NCBI RefSeq assembly: GCF_000143535.2
Contig: NC_037315.1
Location: 434,001 to 498,000 of the forward strand
DNA length: 64,000 bases
From: Botrytis cinerea B05.10
Taxonomy: Eukaryota; Ascomycota; Leotiomycetes; Helotiales; Sclerotiniaceae
Reading direction: 5' to 3'
A model generated the notes under the pieces. It made no database searches, was not told where the DNA came from, and saw only the letters and a list, made by a program, of their open reading frames with translations. A program made the position numbers and the translations under genes. The number at the start of each line of letters is the position of its first letter. Position 1 is the stretch's first letter. Shown one piece after another: positions 1-10,222 of the stretch.

Positions 1-1935
1 ATTTAGGATACGGCCTCTACGTCACTATGTCATGATTTCATCGATTCTTTCTTCAATGCGAGGATGTTTCCAGAAATACATTGCCTCGTGATTGTTCTTG
101 TGGTCTAATGTGAGATATCCTTAAGCCGTAGTCAGGGCTGTCCCATACTACTGTTCTGATAGGCAGAGTTTAGGGCGAGGTAACGCTTACTAGACCTTTC
201 CAGCATTTTCCAATGACCAGAATAAGCAAAGCTTACAAATTTTGGGAGACCTGGAATATTTTGTTGTCGCAAGTGAGGGCTTTGAAGCTGGTGTTGTAGA
301 AAGGCAGAAGAAGAATCATCCACAGTTGTGATAGTCAGCGGGAAGTGGTGGCATCTATTACTTGCCCTCTTCAGTCATTCATTGATACAAGGTATAAGAA
401 GAGCCGTCATAAAATTTCTGAAGTCTGTTGGACCAAGATTGAGATTTCACATTAAACAGTACGGATGATATCGATTAGATGTTGGCTACTTGGAATTAGT
501 CACTATATGTCTGAATGAGGATCGTCATATTGAATATTTCAATATCAGCTTAGGCACTTTTATCCTCTTATAAGCCGCTTTTGCGGGATGGGAGTTCCAT
601 CTCTATTTGCCGCCCACTTTTGCTAAAACTTTCAAAAGACAAGTGTAAGGGTTCTTTTTTTTTCGCCCGCATTATCCAAGTCAATATTAAGTGTGCCTCC
701 TCTCAGATAGGATCAGCTTTCTAGATATCCCGCTACCTTCTATTATCAGACCGTGGCAGCATTGCATCGATGATGGAGATGATCCAGGCTTGTTGAATTG
801 CGAAAGATGTATCTAAATACTTCTAAAATCATCAATTCCGTTGTTCATAGGGGTAAGGATGAGGAAATGAAGTAAAGGAGATTGTGATTTTGCACACGGA
901 TGTTTTGTTCGGGCGTGATTTGAATTTCTATCCATCGTCTCCCATTGAAGTGTGATTCTGAGAGACGTAACAAGTCTTTATATTGTTGAACAAACGCTCA
1001 TTCAAGAACCCTGATCTACCAAGGAACTCTAATAAGCAGTTTGGTTCATAAGAGAACTCAATGGAAGGTCACTTTGCGCATGCAAATACTACTACCTTTG
1101 AAAGTTTCAAAGCGGCAGTAAATATCACTATCAAGCACGACTGGCCCGCTAAGTTAAGTAAACCACAATCTCTTTATGACTTATAAGTAGTTACCTGAAT
1201 AAACTCTAGATGATTCGTGGAAGATGGAGTTCGATTTAGTATAGCACTTTTCCGTACAGTCTGATGAGCAGACAATCAAGCAAGGGAAATGCTTTTATGT
1301 GTATGGTCAGGATAGAATGTTGATATTCTACGACCAGAACATTACAAAATGCTATTGAGCAGAATATAAAGACAATCTGAGAACACTGTGATGAGAAGAA
1401 GAATATTGACTAGAGAGAAATGAGCTTCAACCCAAGACACATACTACAGTCAAAAATAGTTGACTTGCGTGTTCTAACCATCCAACTAGACTTTGAGCTC
1501 TTGTACTATTAAACGAAGCGATGAACACATTATCATTATCTCGAGCTGTGCAATACAACAGCATTTAGACATTCTAGACTTTACAAATACTGTAGAACTG
1601 TACTGCAACAATACTTGATCATGATTAGTGGATTTCCCAGATTTGATCATACAGAGCCGGACTGAAAGCTGTATAGTAGTAACCGTAGATACTGAGTTTT
1701 TTTCTTTTTTTACATATGTTACTTTTTGTCTCCATCATCTGTACATAACGCCTTGATAGATAGCTTTCTAAAAGAACTCGAATCCAGACCCTACCAGACA
1801 CTACAAGATCATCTACATACTACGAAAGTTAGAGACTCGAAAACTTTCTTCAACGATTACCACTTCTGTACATAGTATATCTCACAGTCAATCTATCAAA
1901 AACCAGACGAATTTTCGAAAAATCTAACATATGAA
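1..1935. other. gene-free, AT-rich 5' flank
   Basis: No long open frame or family signature was found on either strand. The stretch is AT-rich with scattered stops in all frames. It may hold the promoter of the BTB gene that follows, with pyrimidine-rich runs near 1690-1735. Confidence 0.5.
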
Positions 1936-2772
1936 ATGTCATCTAAATCTCAAACACTCGCCACCTACGAATGGCAAGAAGCAGACCCTCGTTTTGCTCC
2001 ATTGCCTGGTCAAAACCGGTAAGTGCAGCATTTCACCTTATCCACAGTAAAGTATACTAATCCAATTCCCAGTGCAAACCATCCCATGGCGAAGGTAACC
2101 ATCATCAACTACAGCGAAGAAAAAGAGTTTTTCATCCATCGCGAACTACTCACTCGCTACCATCCCGGATTATTCACCAGCATCCTCGGCCCCATTGAAA
2201 AGCGTAAATCTTTCAAACTTACTGTAGATCCAAGAGTTTTCACAGGATTATTGCAATTCGCATATCGGGGTAGATTTTGGCTACCGGAAACTACTCAAAA
2301 TATCGAAGTTTTATGGGATCTCTTCATATTTGCCGAGAAGAAGGAGATTGTCATCTTGCAAGATATTTTGATCAATCGCATCGTTTCGTTTTATTTCAAA
2401 TCGAATACTTTCCCCACAATGGAAACAATCATGAACGTGTACAAGCACACCGCGCCCGAAACCTCGACGCAAACACACTCAATGGCGCGACGTTTCTTAG
2501 CCAGATGTTATGTTTCGCAATCTTTAGGATGCTTTTATGGCTCTAAATTTAGAGAGTCAGACGCGAGTATTGACCACGCTCTGTTATGGACGGATGGACT
2601 TCAATCTGATACGATGAAGGTAATTTGGGAACCAGCAGGGTCTCCGTGGAAGGTGGAGACAGATCCTAGAGATCCCAAGAGAGTTCATCCATGTGTTTAT
2701 CATCAGCATGCATTGAAAGAGGTATGTCCCAAGTATAAAGAGACAAGTTTTAACAGCGAGACAGATGCATAA
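1936..2772 (+). CDS. BTB/POZ domain protein
   Basis: Two exons, 1936-2018 and 2073-2772; the 54-nt intron has GTAAGT, a TACTAA branch site and CCCAG. The first exon encodes a short leader ending in PLPGQNR. The second carries a BTB fold of the small fungal type: a strand with KVTIINYSEEKEFFIHRELL, then helices through the GLLQFAYRGRF segment. BTB domains mediate dimerisation and often Cullin-3 recruitment, but fungal stand-alone members mostly have no known partner. The C-terminus has a Cys/His pattern (HPCVYHQHALKEVC) common in these proteins, which supports ending at the TAA at 2770 rather than splicing on. Length about 260 aa. Function unknown. Confidence 0.8.
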
Positions 2773-4238
2773 ATGGGAGTTTCTGGGTGTTGGGGTTGAA
2801 TGAGAAGAAGATAATCAAAGTTGAGGATTGGACGGAGGACTTCATGAGAGAGAAGTGAGAGCATCAAGCAACGAACCGTGTCACTCGTTCAACTGTTGAG
2901 GATGGGATAAAAAATGAACAAAAAGCCAAACCACTTCAAGGCTTTCCAATCCAAGTCACTTCTGACTACGAACGATTCGCAAATCAAGCACTGTCTCAAT
3001 CTCACTGACGAAACTTTGTGACCCAAACTCCATTTTAAATGCTATTGAGAGTGTAAATTTGAGTATATTGACAACTGCATCTAACAAACGAAACATAGTG
3101 CTCATAATCCCAAGAATCAGCCTTGGACCGAATGATTGACTTTGCAAATTTCCATACACATTCCATTATCATTTACCCTCCCCTGCTTTTGAAAACATAA
3201 CTCCACACAGCGCTTAGGCAAAACAGTTGCCATACTATCAAATTGCAGACGATTGCTTCGCATAGTCCCTTATTGCTATCTTTTCGCATCGTATGTCTCT
3301 TTATTGATGATGTCTCATCTCAGTAGCCCATGCCCTCTCTTTTGTTTATTGGGATCCACTAAATTTTTAGCTGCATCACTTAACACGCCTTTCACCCCAT
3401 GTGCCTCTCTATCTTCCGCATCAACCTTCTTATGAGCTTGACGCATGGTTTTAAGACTATCCTCCCACCTTTTATGCGATGAGTCTTGGATTCTTGTGTC
3501 TCTCCAATTTGCGCAGTGTGATGCTTTTTCGCCACTAGATCCTTGCTTGTGTTGGCCTTCTTACTTATTCGCTTGCCTGCATCTTCAACATTCTTTGAAC
3601 GTTCTTGGGTTTTGCGATTGCCTAGCATTGTGTATAGAGATATTTGTTTTCAATCTAATAATCGAGTGTAGAGAAATCGGAAGTGGTCAGTTGTGTAAGG
3701 AGATGAGTATATTGTCATGATGGAGAAAATGGATGGTCATCAAAATAATTGAACACCATTGTATTTATATTACCACCGAAGCTGGAGTTGGTTTGCCACT
3801 TGGCTTAACGTTCAAAATCATTGGAAGCCAAGAGGCGAGTGGTTGTAAAATCACAGATTATATAAGCGAAGAATGTATAAATGCAAGCTCTTGAAATACA
3901 GGTCGTAGAGATGCAGGGTACAGGATTCCCGGTTATAAAAGTGAGGGTTGCAGAATTACAGGTTGTCCTTGCTCAAATCGAACGTCTGCTGGATTCCTGG
4001 GAGCACTGGATACTGATGCCCATGTAAATTGACCGCCATATAGTTTAGAACCAGGTCAAAAACAAAAAACTCAGATCTCAAATGACTGACAACGTGCTGC
4101 GTTGGTGTATAAGAAAGAGCCGACTTCGATTTCTCACGTGAATGATTGCACCACGGCTATAGACTATAATGCTAAATAGTATTTCCAGTGATCGAGGGTA
4201 TAATGTTTTAAACGGAATTTATTGTATGAATCATTCTC
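2773..4238. other. intergenic, with degenerate 15-bp repeat
   Basis: Lies between the 3' ends of the BTB gene (+) and the PBDC1 gene (-). Short open frames occur near 3250-3720 on both strands, including a Lys/Arg-rich 78-codon frame at 3392-3628 on the minus strand, but none has splice or family support. A degenerate 15-bp tandem repeat sits near 3826-3975 and is listed separately. Confidence 0.4.
3826..3975 (+). repeat. degenerate 15-bp minisatellite (pentapeptide-like)
   Basis: Units start at 3841, 3901, 3931, 3946 and 3961, all multiples of 15 apart, with weaker units in the gaps. The consensus is close to GGTTGTARAATTACA. Read in one frame it gives five-residue units such as GCKIT, GYRIP, GYKSE and GCRIT, with a stop inside at 3892. 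It may be a relic of a repeat-coding gene or a chance-decayed minisatellite. Confidence 0.4.
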
Positions 4239-4950
4239 CTAAGCAGCCTTCTTCTCGGCCTCTGGGTGCTCTTTTTCGTAGATCCAGTCATTCAAACCTT
4301 TGCGGTTCCTATTGAGTTGTTAGGATATAGCTGCTTCATATTGGTAAAATGGACTAACCTTGCAATCTCGTAGGCATAGAATTGCATTCTAGGGACTAAA
4401 CAAGGCCGTCATTAGCTTCATCATTCCCAAATTACCACCGTGTCTTAACGTACCAAAGATGGTTGCGTCTTGTTCATATTCAGATTTTGGACTTGTTCTC
4501 AACATTGTTCCAAAATTGTAATCCTCCACGGTCTTTTCATATTTCATCATGAAATTTCTCCACCTCTCTTTTCCTGTCTTGCTCTTCATTTCATCCTCAT
4601 TGATTGTGGCTGCCGGATCAAGCTCTGGGAAATCCGTCATCAAATGTTCATAGATCTCGTTGTCGATTTTTGTGAGTCTGAGAGAGGATCCGCGGACTTT
4701 TTCAAGGATTGCCCAGTATGTGGACATATGTTGAACAGCTAACTTCGGTGTTAATGGCGGGGTATTTAGAGAAAGATCTTGGAGCTATGCGGACCTTTGA
4801 CTGCAAATTGTTTCTCAATCTACAGGTATGTCAGTTCCGTGAACAGTAACGTGTATATAAGAGAATTTTGTGCGCATACAATGGCGGACAACTTACATCT
4901 TCAAAATTGTCTGCCTTTTCGGCATCGAACTTGGCAGGTGGCGCACTCAT
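4239..4950 (-). CDS. PBDC1 / YPL225W homologue
   Basis: Five exons on the minus strand: 4897-4950, 4795-4819, 4454-4738, 4359-4395 and 4239-4308, giving 156 aa. The start MSAPPAKFDAEKADNFED and the core with IEKQF, NEIYEHL, FPELDPA, EDEMKSK, GKERWRNF and VEDYNFGTMLR match the small conserved eukaryotic PBDC1 family (polysaccharide biosynthesis domain-containing 1; yeast YPL225W). The yeast protein is, from memory, a chaperone for eEF1A folding. Exon 2 is only 25 nt, and its donor reads GTCCGC, which is weak beyond GT. It is needed to restore IEKQFAVKAVQHM, so the model is well supported. Length is usual for the family. Confidence 0.85.
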
Positions 4951-6125
4951 GCTTGCGATTGCGGTAAATTATATGAGATCGCGGTTGCGTTGTTTTTGAG
5001 TATAGCTTGTATCGAATGGTGAAAGTCCGAAGGATATGTCTATTATGTGCGATGAAATTCTGTGTCGTTCGTTTGTGCGAAAGGAAAGAAATGGTTTTCA
5101 AAAATCAATTATGACGAAGGCGGGGTCCGGAATATTTATTATTCCGATATTTCATTCTGACTTCAAGTGACATCACAACCTTCACAATTGACAGACTTCA
5201 GGAACTCTCAACAGAATCTGCCATATCAATATCTAAGTATATGTTAACTGGTATCGAAAGCGTCCCTCCGAGACTGAGACTACTTGGTCCAATGTACCAA
5301 CGTGAAGCTTCTGGATGATACTTAGACCTATTGGCTTAGAGTCACAGAATGTGATGATCTTTAGCAGGTTACGCAGGCTCTGATCAAAGATGCATGAGAA
5401 CTGTGATTCTTAGCAGAGGAATCCTGCTTCTCTCATGATAATGCCTCCTCATCAGTCTTGAGCAGCTACACTGGCTACCACCTGGTATATCTTGCATTGG
5501 GAGCAGCTGAGCTGGCGGGCACATCTCAGAGTTTCATGGCTACAGATTCATGGCCGCCGTGCATTATTTCCCATATGCAGAGTTCTCAAGTGAGATGAGG
5601 CAGTTGAGTCTTTCAATATGATTTCGATTTCGCAAGAATATGAACGTTCCCGATTCATAACTCGAGTCATGGAATATTCTAGGATGAAGGTTTCTTCCAA
5701 GAGCTGTAGAGTTTCTTTGACCAACAAGTCCAGGTCGTCGTTTCCATCATCTGCTAAGAAATATATGGGCATTTCAGAAAATACCTTTCTCTTGAGATGT
5801 TGTTATATCTAGAAGTACTGATAAATTGGTAAATCGGTAAACCATCGAACATAGACAAAAGACTAATTGAAGAGGGTTAATGTGAACAAGTCCTTGTTCA
5901 CTATTTGCTATTGAATATAGGATGTGAAATTCACTAAAGACAATTCCACACAAACTTCATCCCTCACTTTTAATTACCTATTCACCGGTTCTTCACTACC
6001 TTGCTGGTATCGCTTGCTGATAAATTTTCAGTTCATGGTGATCAACACAATCAATTATCTTAACCAATTTTTCGGGCGCATCCCACCACTTCATAAACAA
6101 CTTAGTTCTAAATATTCCAAAAGCC
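4951..6125. other. intergenic, divergent promoter region
   Basis: Separates PBDC1 (-) from the large Ser-rich gene (+). A 74-codon minus-strand frame at 5548-5772, rich in Asp/Glu/Leu, overlaps a plus-strand frame. Neither has convincing splice or family evidence. No RNA gene is seen. Confidence 0.4.
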
Positions 6126-9100
6126 ATGGAGTATACAGAGAAAATAGGTCCTGGCAACAAGAGACGTAAGTTGTTAAATCAATCTGTTATCCAAATCCTG
6201 CTAATAATACCAGTGTCCTTGAGACGGTCTATTGTAGGGTCGATCAAACGATCTTTGTCTCCTCTATCTCGAAAATCCGACTCTCCAACAACATCTCAGA
6301 CCAGTGGCTGCTCTGTTGAGTCAACTCACAGATCTTTGTCCTCAGTCAAAGGTCAATCTCTGCCAGCTAGTATCTCATCGAAATCTAGCAGGTTCAAGAA
6401 ATCCAAGTCTTTATCTCCTAGCAGTCATGTTGTCGTTCAACCCACTGAAATATTGTCTTCACAGGAAGCTCAATTGCCTCCTAATATTTCATCATCAGAA
6501 ACCAAATTGCGCACGTCAAGGCCCTTTTCTTTCAGCAACAGAATATCTGTGCAATCTATGCAGGAGATTTTCTCGCCAAAGAAAGATATCCCAACTCGTG
6601 CAGCATCCACTACAAGCAAACTTAAGAGATCTCTTTCCACTAGCTTCTTTAACGATAATAAACAATCTATTCAATCACTCAAGGATGTTCCTTCACAAGA
6701 AAACAATCAGTTCCTTCCAACTCAAACGACATCTTTGGCTGAATCGCGCCTTCCTAGGAAACTTCATTCTGCCTTGACAACTCCCAATATTCGATCCTCT
6801 ATTCAATCTATAAGGGAACTTCAATTACCGGAGAAAGATGTTTCACTTCAAACTCGAGCATCATCTACATCTAGCAGATGTTCTACAGGAGTGTGGGTGC
6901 CACCGATGATGAATCAGGCAAAACTGAAATCCGAACAATCCCCTTTGCCCCCAACTACAAAACGGACATCAGTAGTTTCATTTCAAATCCCAGAAGGGGT
7001 CCAAGTCAGCCCCTCGCAGAATGATATGTTATTAACTCTTCAGCCTCCATCAAATTCAAGCAAGTCTAATCGCTCAAGTTGGCTATCTGTGTCTCGCACC
7101 TCGTCTACAAAGAGCAAAAAACCTTCTCAACCTTCAAGACTCCAGCGTTTAGCATTAGGGCCCGGTAGAGAAACCTCAAGATCTCAACAAAACTACATCT
7201 CGACGACTGCCAAAGAGACTACCCTTCCTTGGGATCCTCCCTTCGACAGAAACTGGGACCTTTGTGCCAACGATGGCGTGCCTATGGATCCTGATAAGAG
7301 TTTCGAGCATTGCCTTCCACCCCGACCGAACAACAGTTTCTCTCCATTTTTTGATATGCCTACCAAAGTTCGTCGTAAGATATACTCTTACTGTTTGCCT
7401 AGTAGCACAAATATCATGATATCTCTATCTCCTGAATTTGCGTGGAGAAATTGTTACCATGATTACTACTTCACTTCACCATGGAACGTTCTTGAAATGG
7501 TTTCTGGTGCATTGGCGTCTTTCAGCCTCATGAGAAATGATTTAATGACCTACTTTTGGACCGAATATCAATTTCATGTTACCTTGACTCCATTTTGCAG
7601 CTCGATTTTCACTCCGCTCTCGAGTATTTGGTTGCCCAAATTTTTGAATAGGATTCAGCACCTCACAATTGAACTCGACCTTACTCGATTTGGTGGCAAT
7701 GCACTCAAGTTTGCTAGGCGCTTTGGGTACAACATGGAAACAATGGAGAGTCTTCTACTCGATCTTGTCAGTGGTTTGATGGAACGACGTGGTAGGATGT
7801 CTGAGCTTACTCTATTGTGTCGACGTTTCAATGGTTATCGTCCAGTTGATGAAAATGATCCCGATTGGAAGGCAGATGAATCGTTTGGTAAGTTTATCCC
7901 TCCTTTCATGTTTCAAAATTCTTTTCGTTCTCTACTAATTAGTCTATCAGAATACTTTCCGAAGGAAGCTATGCAGTTTTGTGATGCAATCATAAACCTT
8001 CGTGGCACTGTGAAATCGGTCAGAATCGCCGGATTTCCTCTAGATTATACCCGAACTTTACTGGAATCTATGTTCGGCCAAGGGGAAACCTCGCGTCAGT
8101 TCATTGTCCCGGATCGATCTGCTTGGCCACCACTTCCGCAACAATATTCAGGCACAAAGTATACACCAGATCTATATAGTGCTTCTATTTCTCAGATGTC
8201 GCCACAATTTCCTAATTATCAGGAAAGTCTCCATAGTCCATGGTTGTACGAGGCGTCAGTCTACTCTCTTGAACGCCCTGAAAACAACAATGATTTCCCG
8301 GTGAGACCAGATACTTCGCTGTCTGTTACAACAGTTGGTGACCACGTCAAACTGTATCAGGAATTTTTCTCACCAATCACTTCGACCGACCCATCTCACA
8401 GCCCTGTAGAACATTTATTAGATTCGACCGGGGACTCTGCGGTGACCTATCAAGTTATGGAAGCGGAAGATCGTAACAACTCGAAACGACACATGAAAAA
8501 GCTGAACCCACGGAATTCCAGAGATTTTAGTCCTGGTCACTTCTATCGTCAGTCGAAAGAAGATCCCGAGGCGGATTTGTATAGTCAAGAAGAACAAACA
8601 TCGAACATCGCCGTAATTAACCCAATTCAACAAGGATCAGACAATGCATGTGGCAGTCAGAAGACAGATCAAAATGAAGTTCTTCCTTGTGTAGAAGATA
8701 GTCATCGACCAGTCTACAACGAGAAAGAAAAACCATTACCTAAGACCCCGAATCTGTCAAGCAAAAGAAGATCGCAATTTGGTGAAAGACAAATGCCTGA
8801 TATTCCCGAGAGCCCTGTGAACACAACTCGCATTCGCCTGCATACTTCCACCGCTGAAATTAGACCAGGAACACTAAAAGCATCAAGTGATCTCCACTTG
8901 AAACGCGTCCGGGCTCACATAGAAAAGTCGACATCAGGAAGCAATGAAGGCTATACCAAGCCTCCACCCCTACCATCTCCTACCAAAGTTACTAAAGCAG
9001 AAACTTCTACCAAGTCTAACGGCAATAGTCTTATTGAAGCCTCCTCAAGTGATCCTAGACCAGAGGGCTCGAAATATTGCAATAATTCTAGTTCAACTCA

Positions 9101-9503
9101 CTCATCTCCACAAAATTGCAACAATAATACGCAGGATTCAGTTCCCGAAACACCAATCGACCGAAGTCTACTCCGCACACCTTCACCACCTGCAAGATCA
9201 GTCACAGTCACCTCTCCCAATACGCTGAATAGTATGAATGAACGAGACCCCAAATATATTTTGAGCATTCGAGCTCTTCGATCTGCCTCTACATCGACCG
9301 AAAGTGTCATTAGAGCTCCAGCAAAAGTTCATCGGCCAGTTTCCTTAGCATATCCAACGACCTGGTCAGGTGTACCTATGATCTCTGCAGGAACTCCTCC
9401 CAGAAGTTTCACGAGCACCGGACCGCAGACACAAAGAGGCGAGTCTGCCGAATCGGATTCTAGGAGATTGAGATTCTTGGGTTGGATGCGACGAAGTGGA
9501 TAG
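6126..9503 (+). CDS. Ser-rich protein with F-box-like core
   Basis: Exons 6126-6165 and 6214-9503, giving 1109 aa. The 48-nt intron has GTAAGT, a GCTAAT branch site and CCAG; it is a multiple of three and stop-free, so retention would insert 16 hydrophobic residues. The first ~380 residues are low-complexity and rich in Ser/Thr/Pro/Gln. A globular middle (~390-690) starts with FFDMPTKVRRKIYSYCLP, which resembles the F-box-like opening of many fungal proteins. Leu-rich helices and the WLPKFLNRIQHLTIELDLTR segment follow. The C-terminal ~400 residues are again disordered, with basic and PPLPSP-type stretches. No enzyme motif is visible. It could be a scaffold or ubiquitin-ligase adaptor, but that is inference. 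Confidence 0.75.
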   Translation: MEYTEKIGPGNKRRKLLNQSVIQILLIIPVSLRRSIVGSIKRSLSPLSRKSDSPTTSQTSGCSVESTHRSLSSVKGQSLPASISSKSSRFKKSKSLSPSSHVVVQPTEILSSQEAQLPPNISSSETKLRTSRPFSFSNRISVQSMQEIFSPKKDIPTRAASTTSKLKRSLSTSFFNDNKQSIQSLKDVPSQENNQFLPTQTTSLAESRLPRKLHSALTTPNIRSSIQSIRELQLPEKDVSLQTRASSTSSRCSTGVWVPPMMNQAKLKSEQSPLPPTTKRTSVVSFQIPEGVQVSPSQNDMLLTLQPPSNSSKSNRSSWLSVSRTSSTKSKKPSQPSRLQRLALGPGRETSRSQQNYISTTAKETTLPWDPPFDRNWDLCANDGVPMDPDKSFEHCLPPRPNNSFSPFFDMPTKVRRKIYSYCLPSSTNIMISLSPEFAWRNCYHDYYFTSPWNVLEMVSGALASFSLMRNDLMTYFWTEYQFHVTLTPFCSSIFTPLSSIWLPKFLNRIQHLTIELDLTRFGGNALKFARRFGYNMETMESLLLDLVSGLMERRGRMSELTLLCRRFNGYRPVDENDPDWKADESFGKFIPPFMFQNSFRSLLISLSEYFPKEAMQFCDAIINLRGTVKSVRIAGFPLDYTRTLLESMFGQGETSRQFIVPDRSAWPPLPQQYSGTKYTPDLYSASISQMSPQFPNYQESLHSPWLYEASVYSLERPENNNDFPVRPDTSLSVTTVGDHVKLYQEFFSPITSTDPSHSPVEHLLDSTGDSAVTYQVMEAEDRNNSKRHMKKLNPRNSRDFSPGHFYRQSKEDPEADLYSQEEQTSNIAVINPIQQGSDNACGSQKTDQNEVLPCVEDSHRPVYNEKEKPLPKTPNLSSKRRSQFGERQMPDIPESPVNTTRIRLHTSTAEIRPGTLKASSDLHLKRVRAHIEKSTSGSNEGYTKPPPLPSPTKVTKAETSTKSNGNSLIEASSSDPRPEGSKYCNNSSSTHSSPQNCNNNTQDSVPETPIDRSLLRTPSPPARSVTVTSPNTLNSMNERDPKYILSIRALRSASTSTESVIRAPAKVHRPVSLAYPTTWSGVPMISAGTPPRSFTSTGPQTQRGESAESDSRRLRFLGWMRRSG

Positions 9504-10222
9504 GTTGGCGGAATGTTCTTATGATATTCATTTGTTTCTGTATGCTGGACGATGATCGGGCCTTGGTTTACTGCAGTGGCCGAGTTTGTATCTTATGATC
9601 ATGACATTGGAGCGTCTGTTAATTGTAATGTTTTCTGTCCTTTGAGTATAGATGGATCTTCAAAAGCTACAAATCCAAAATATAACCTTAAGGAAACATG
9701 AAGTTTGAGATAATAGTCACCCACGTGAACTCTTGTATGCGTGGAATTTTGTCGTTCACGCTTCATTAGGTACACCAAGAGCAATCTTACAAATCCTACA
9801 CATTAACCTCCAAAGCATTGATTGGAATTCTTTGGCGATGACAGGGACATGAGGGCTCGAGGAGGGTAACACAATGTTACGTTACATGGCCCGTGCAGTG
9901 ATACTAAATTGTCACCTCGTGCTTACATCAAACATCACGCTGTACATATATATAAAGACCATTCCCATCGATTTTTTCATATTTCTCAAGCTCTCTTCAA
10001 CAATGTTTCTTACTTCGAGATGCTACTATGTGGTTACAAACGATCTCTGATGCTACTTCATTCTTTTGGATAGAGGTGATGCATTTGATTACGGTGAGAT
10101 CAACTTCACTCCTGATGAGATGTTGGAGTTAGGAATATTTTTATCATCTGCTTTATTTGCATTGCTCCTCTCTTTCGATACTATACCAGAAAAGCGATAA
10201 GACTTCCTCCTAGTCACATTCG
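9504..10222. other. intergenic; promoter of the HET gene
   Basis: No gene. Contains a TATA-like element at 9947-9956 and a 15-codon upstream open frame at 10003-10050 that ends before the HET start codon. Confidence 0.5.
9947..9957 (+). promoter_or_regulatory. TATA-like element of the HET gene
   Basis: TATATATAAAG lies about 270 bp upstream of the HET-protein ATG. A pyrimidine-rich stretch and a small upstream ORF (10003-10050, MFLTSRCYYVVTNDL) follow. This would fit a leader with translational control, which is inference. Confidence 0.4.

Noticed and set aside
2722..2756. A 35-nt intron that would extend the BTB protein to a GLNEKKIIKVEDWTEDF ending
   Set aside because: Shorter than fungal introns normally are, and the uninterrupted frame gives the Cys/His ending typical of these proteins.
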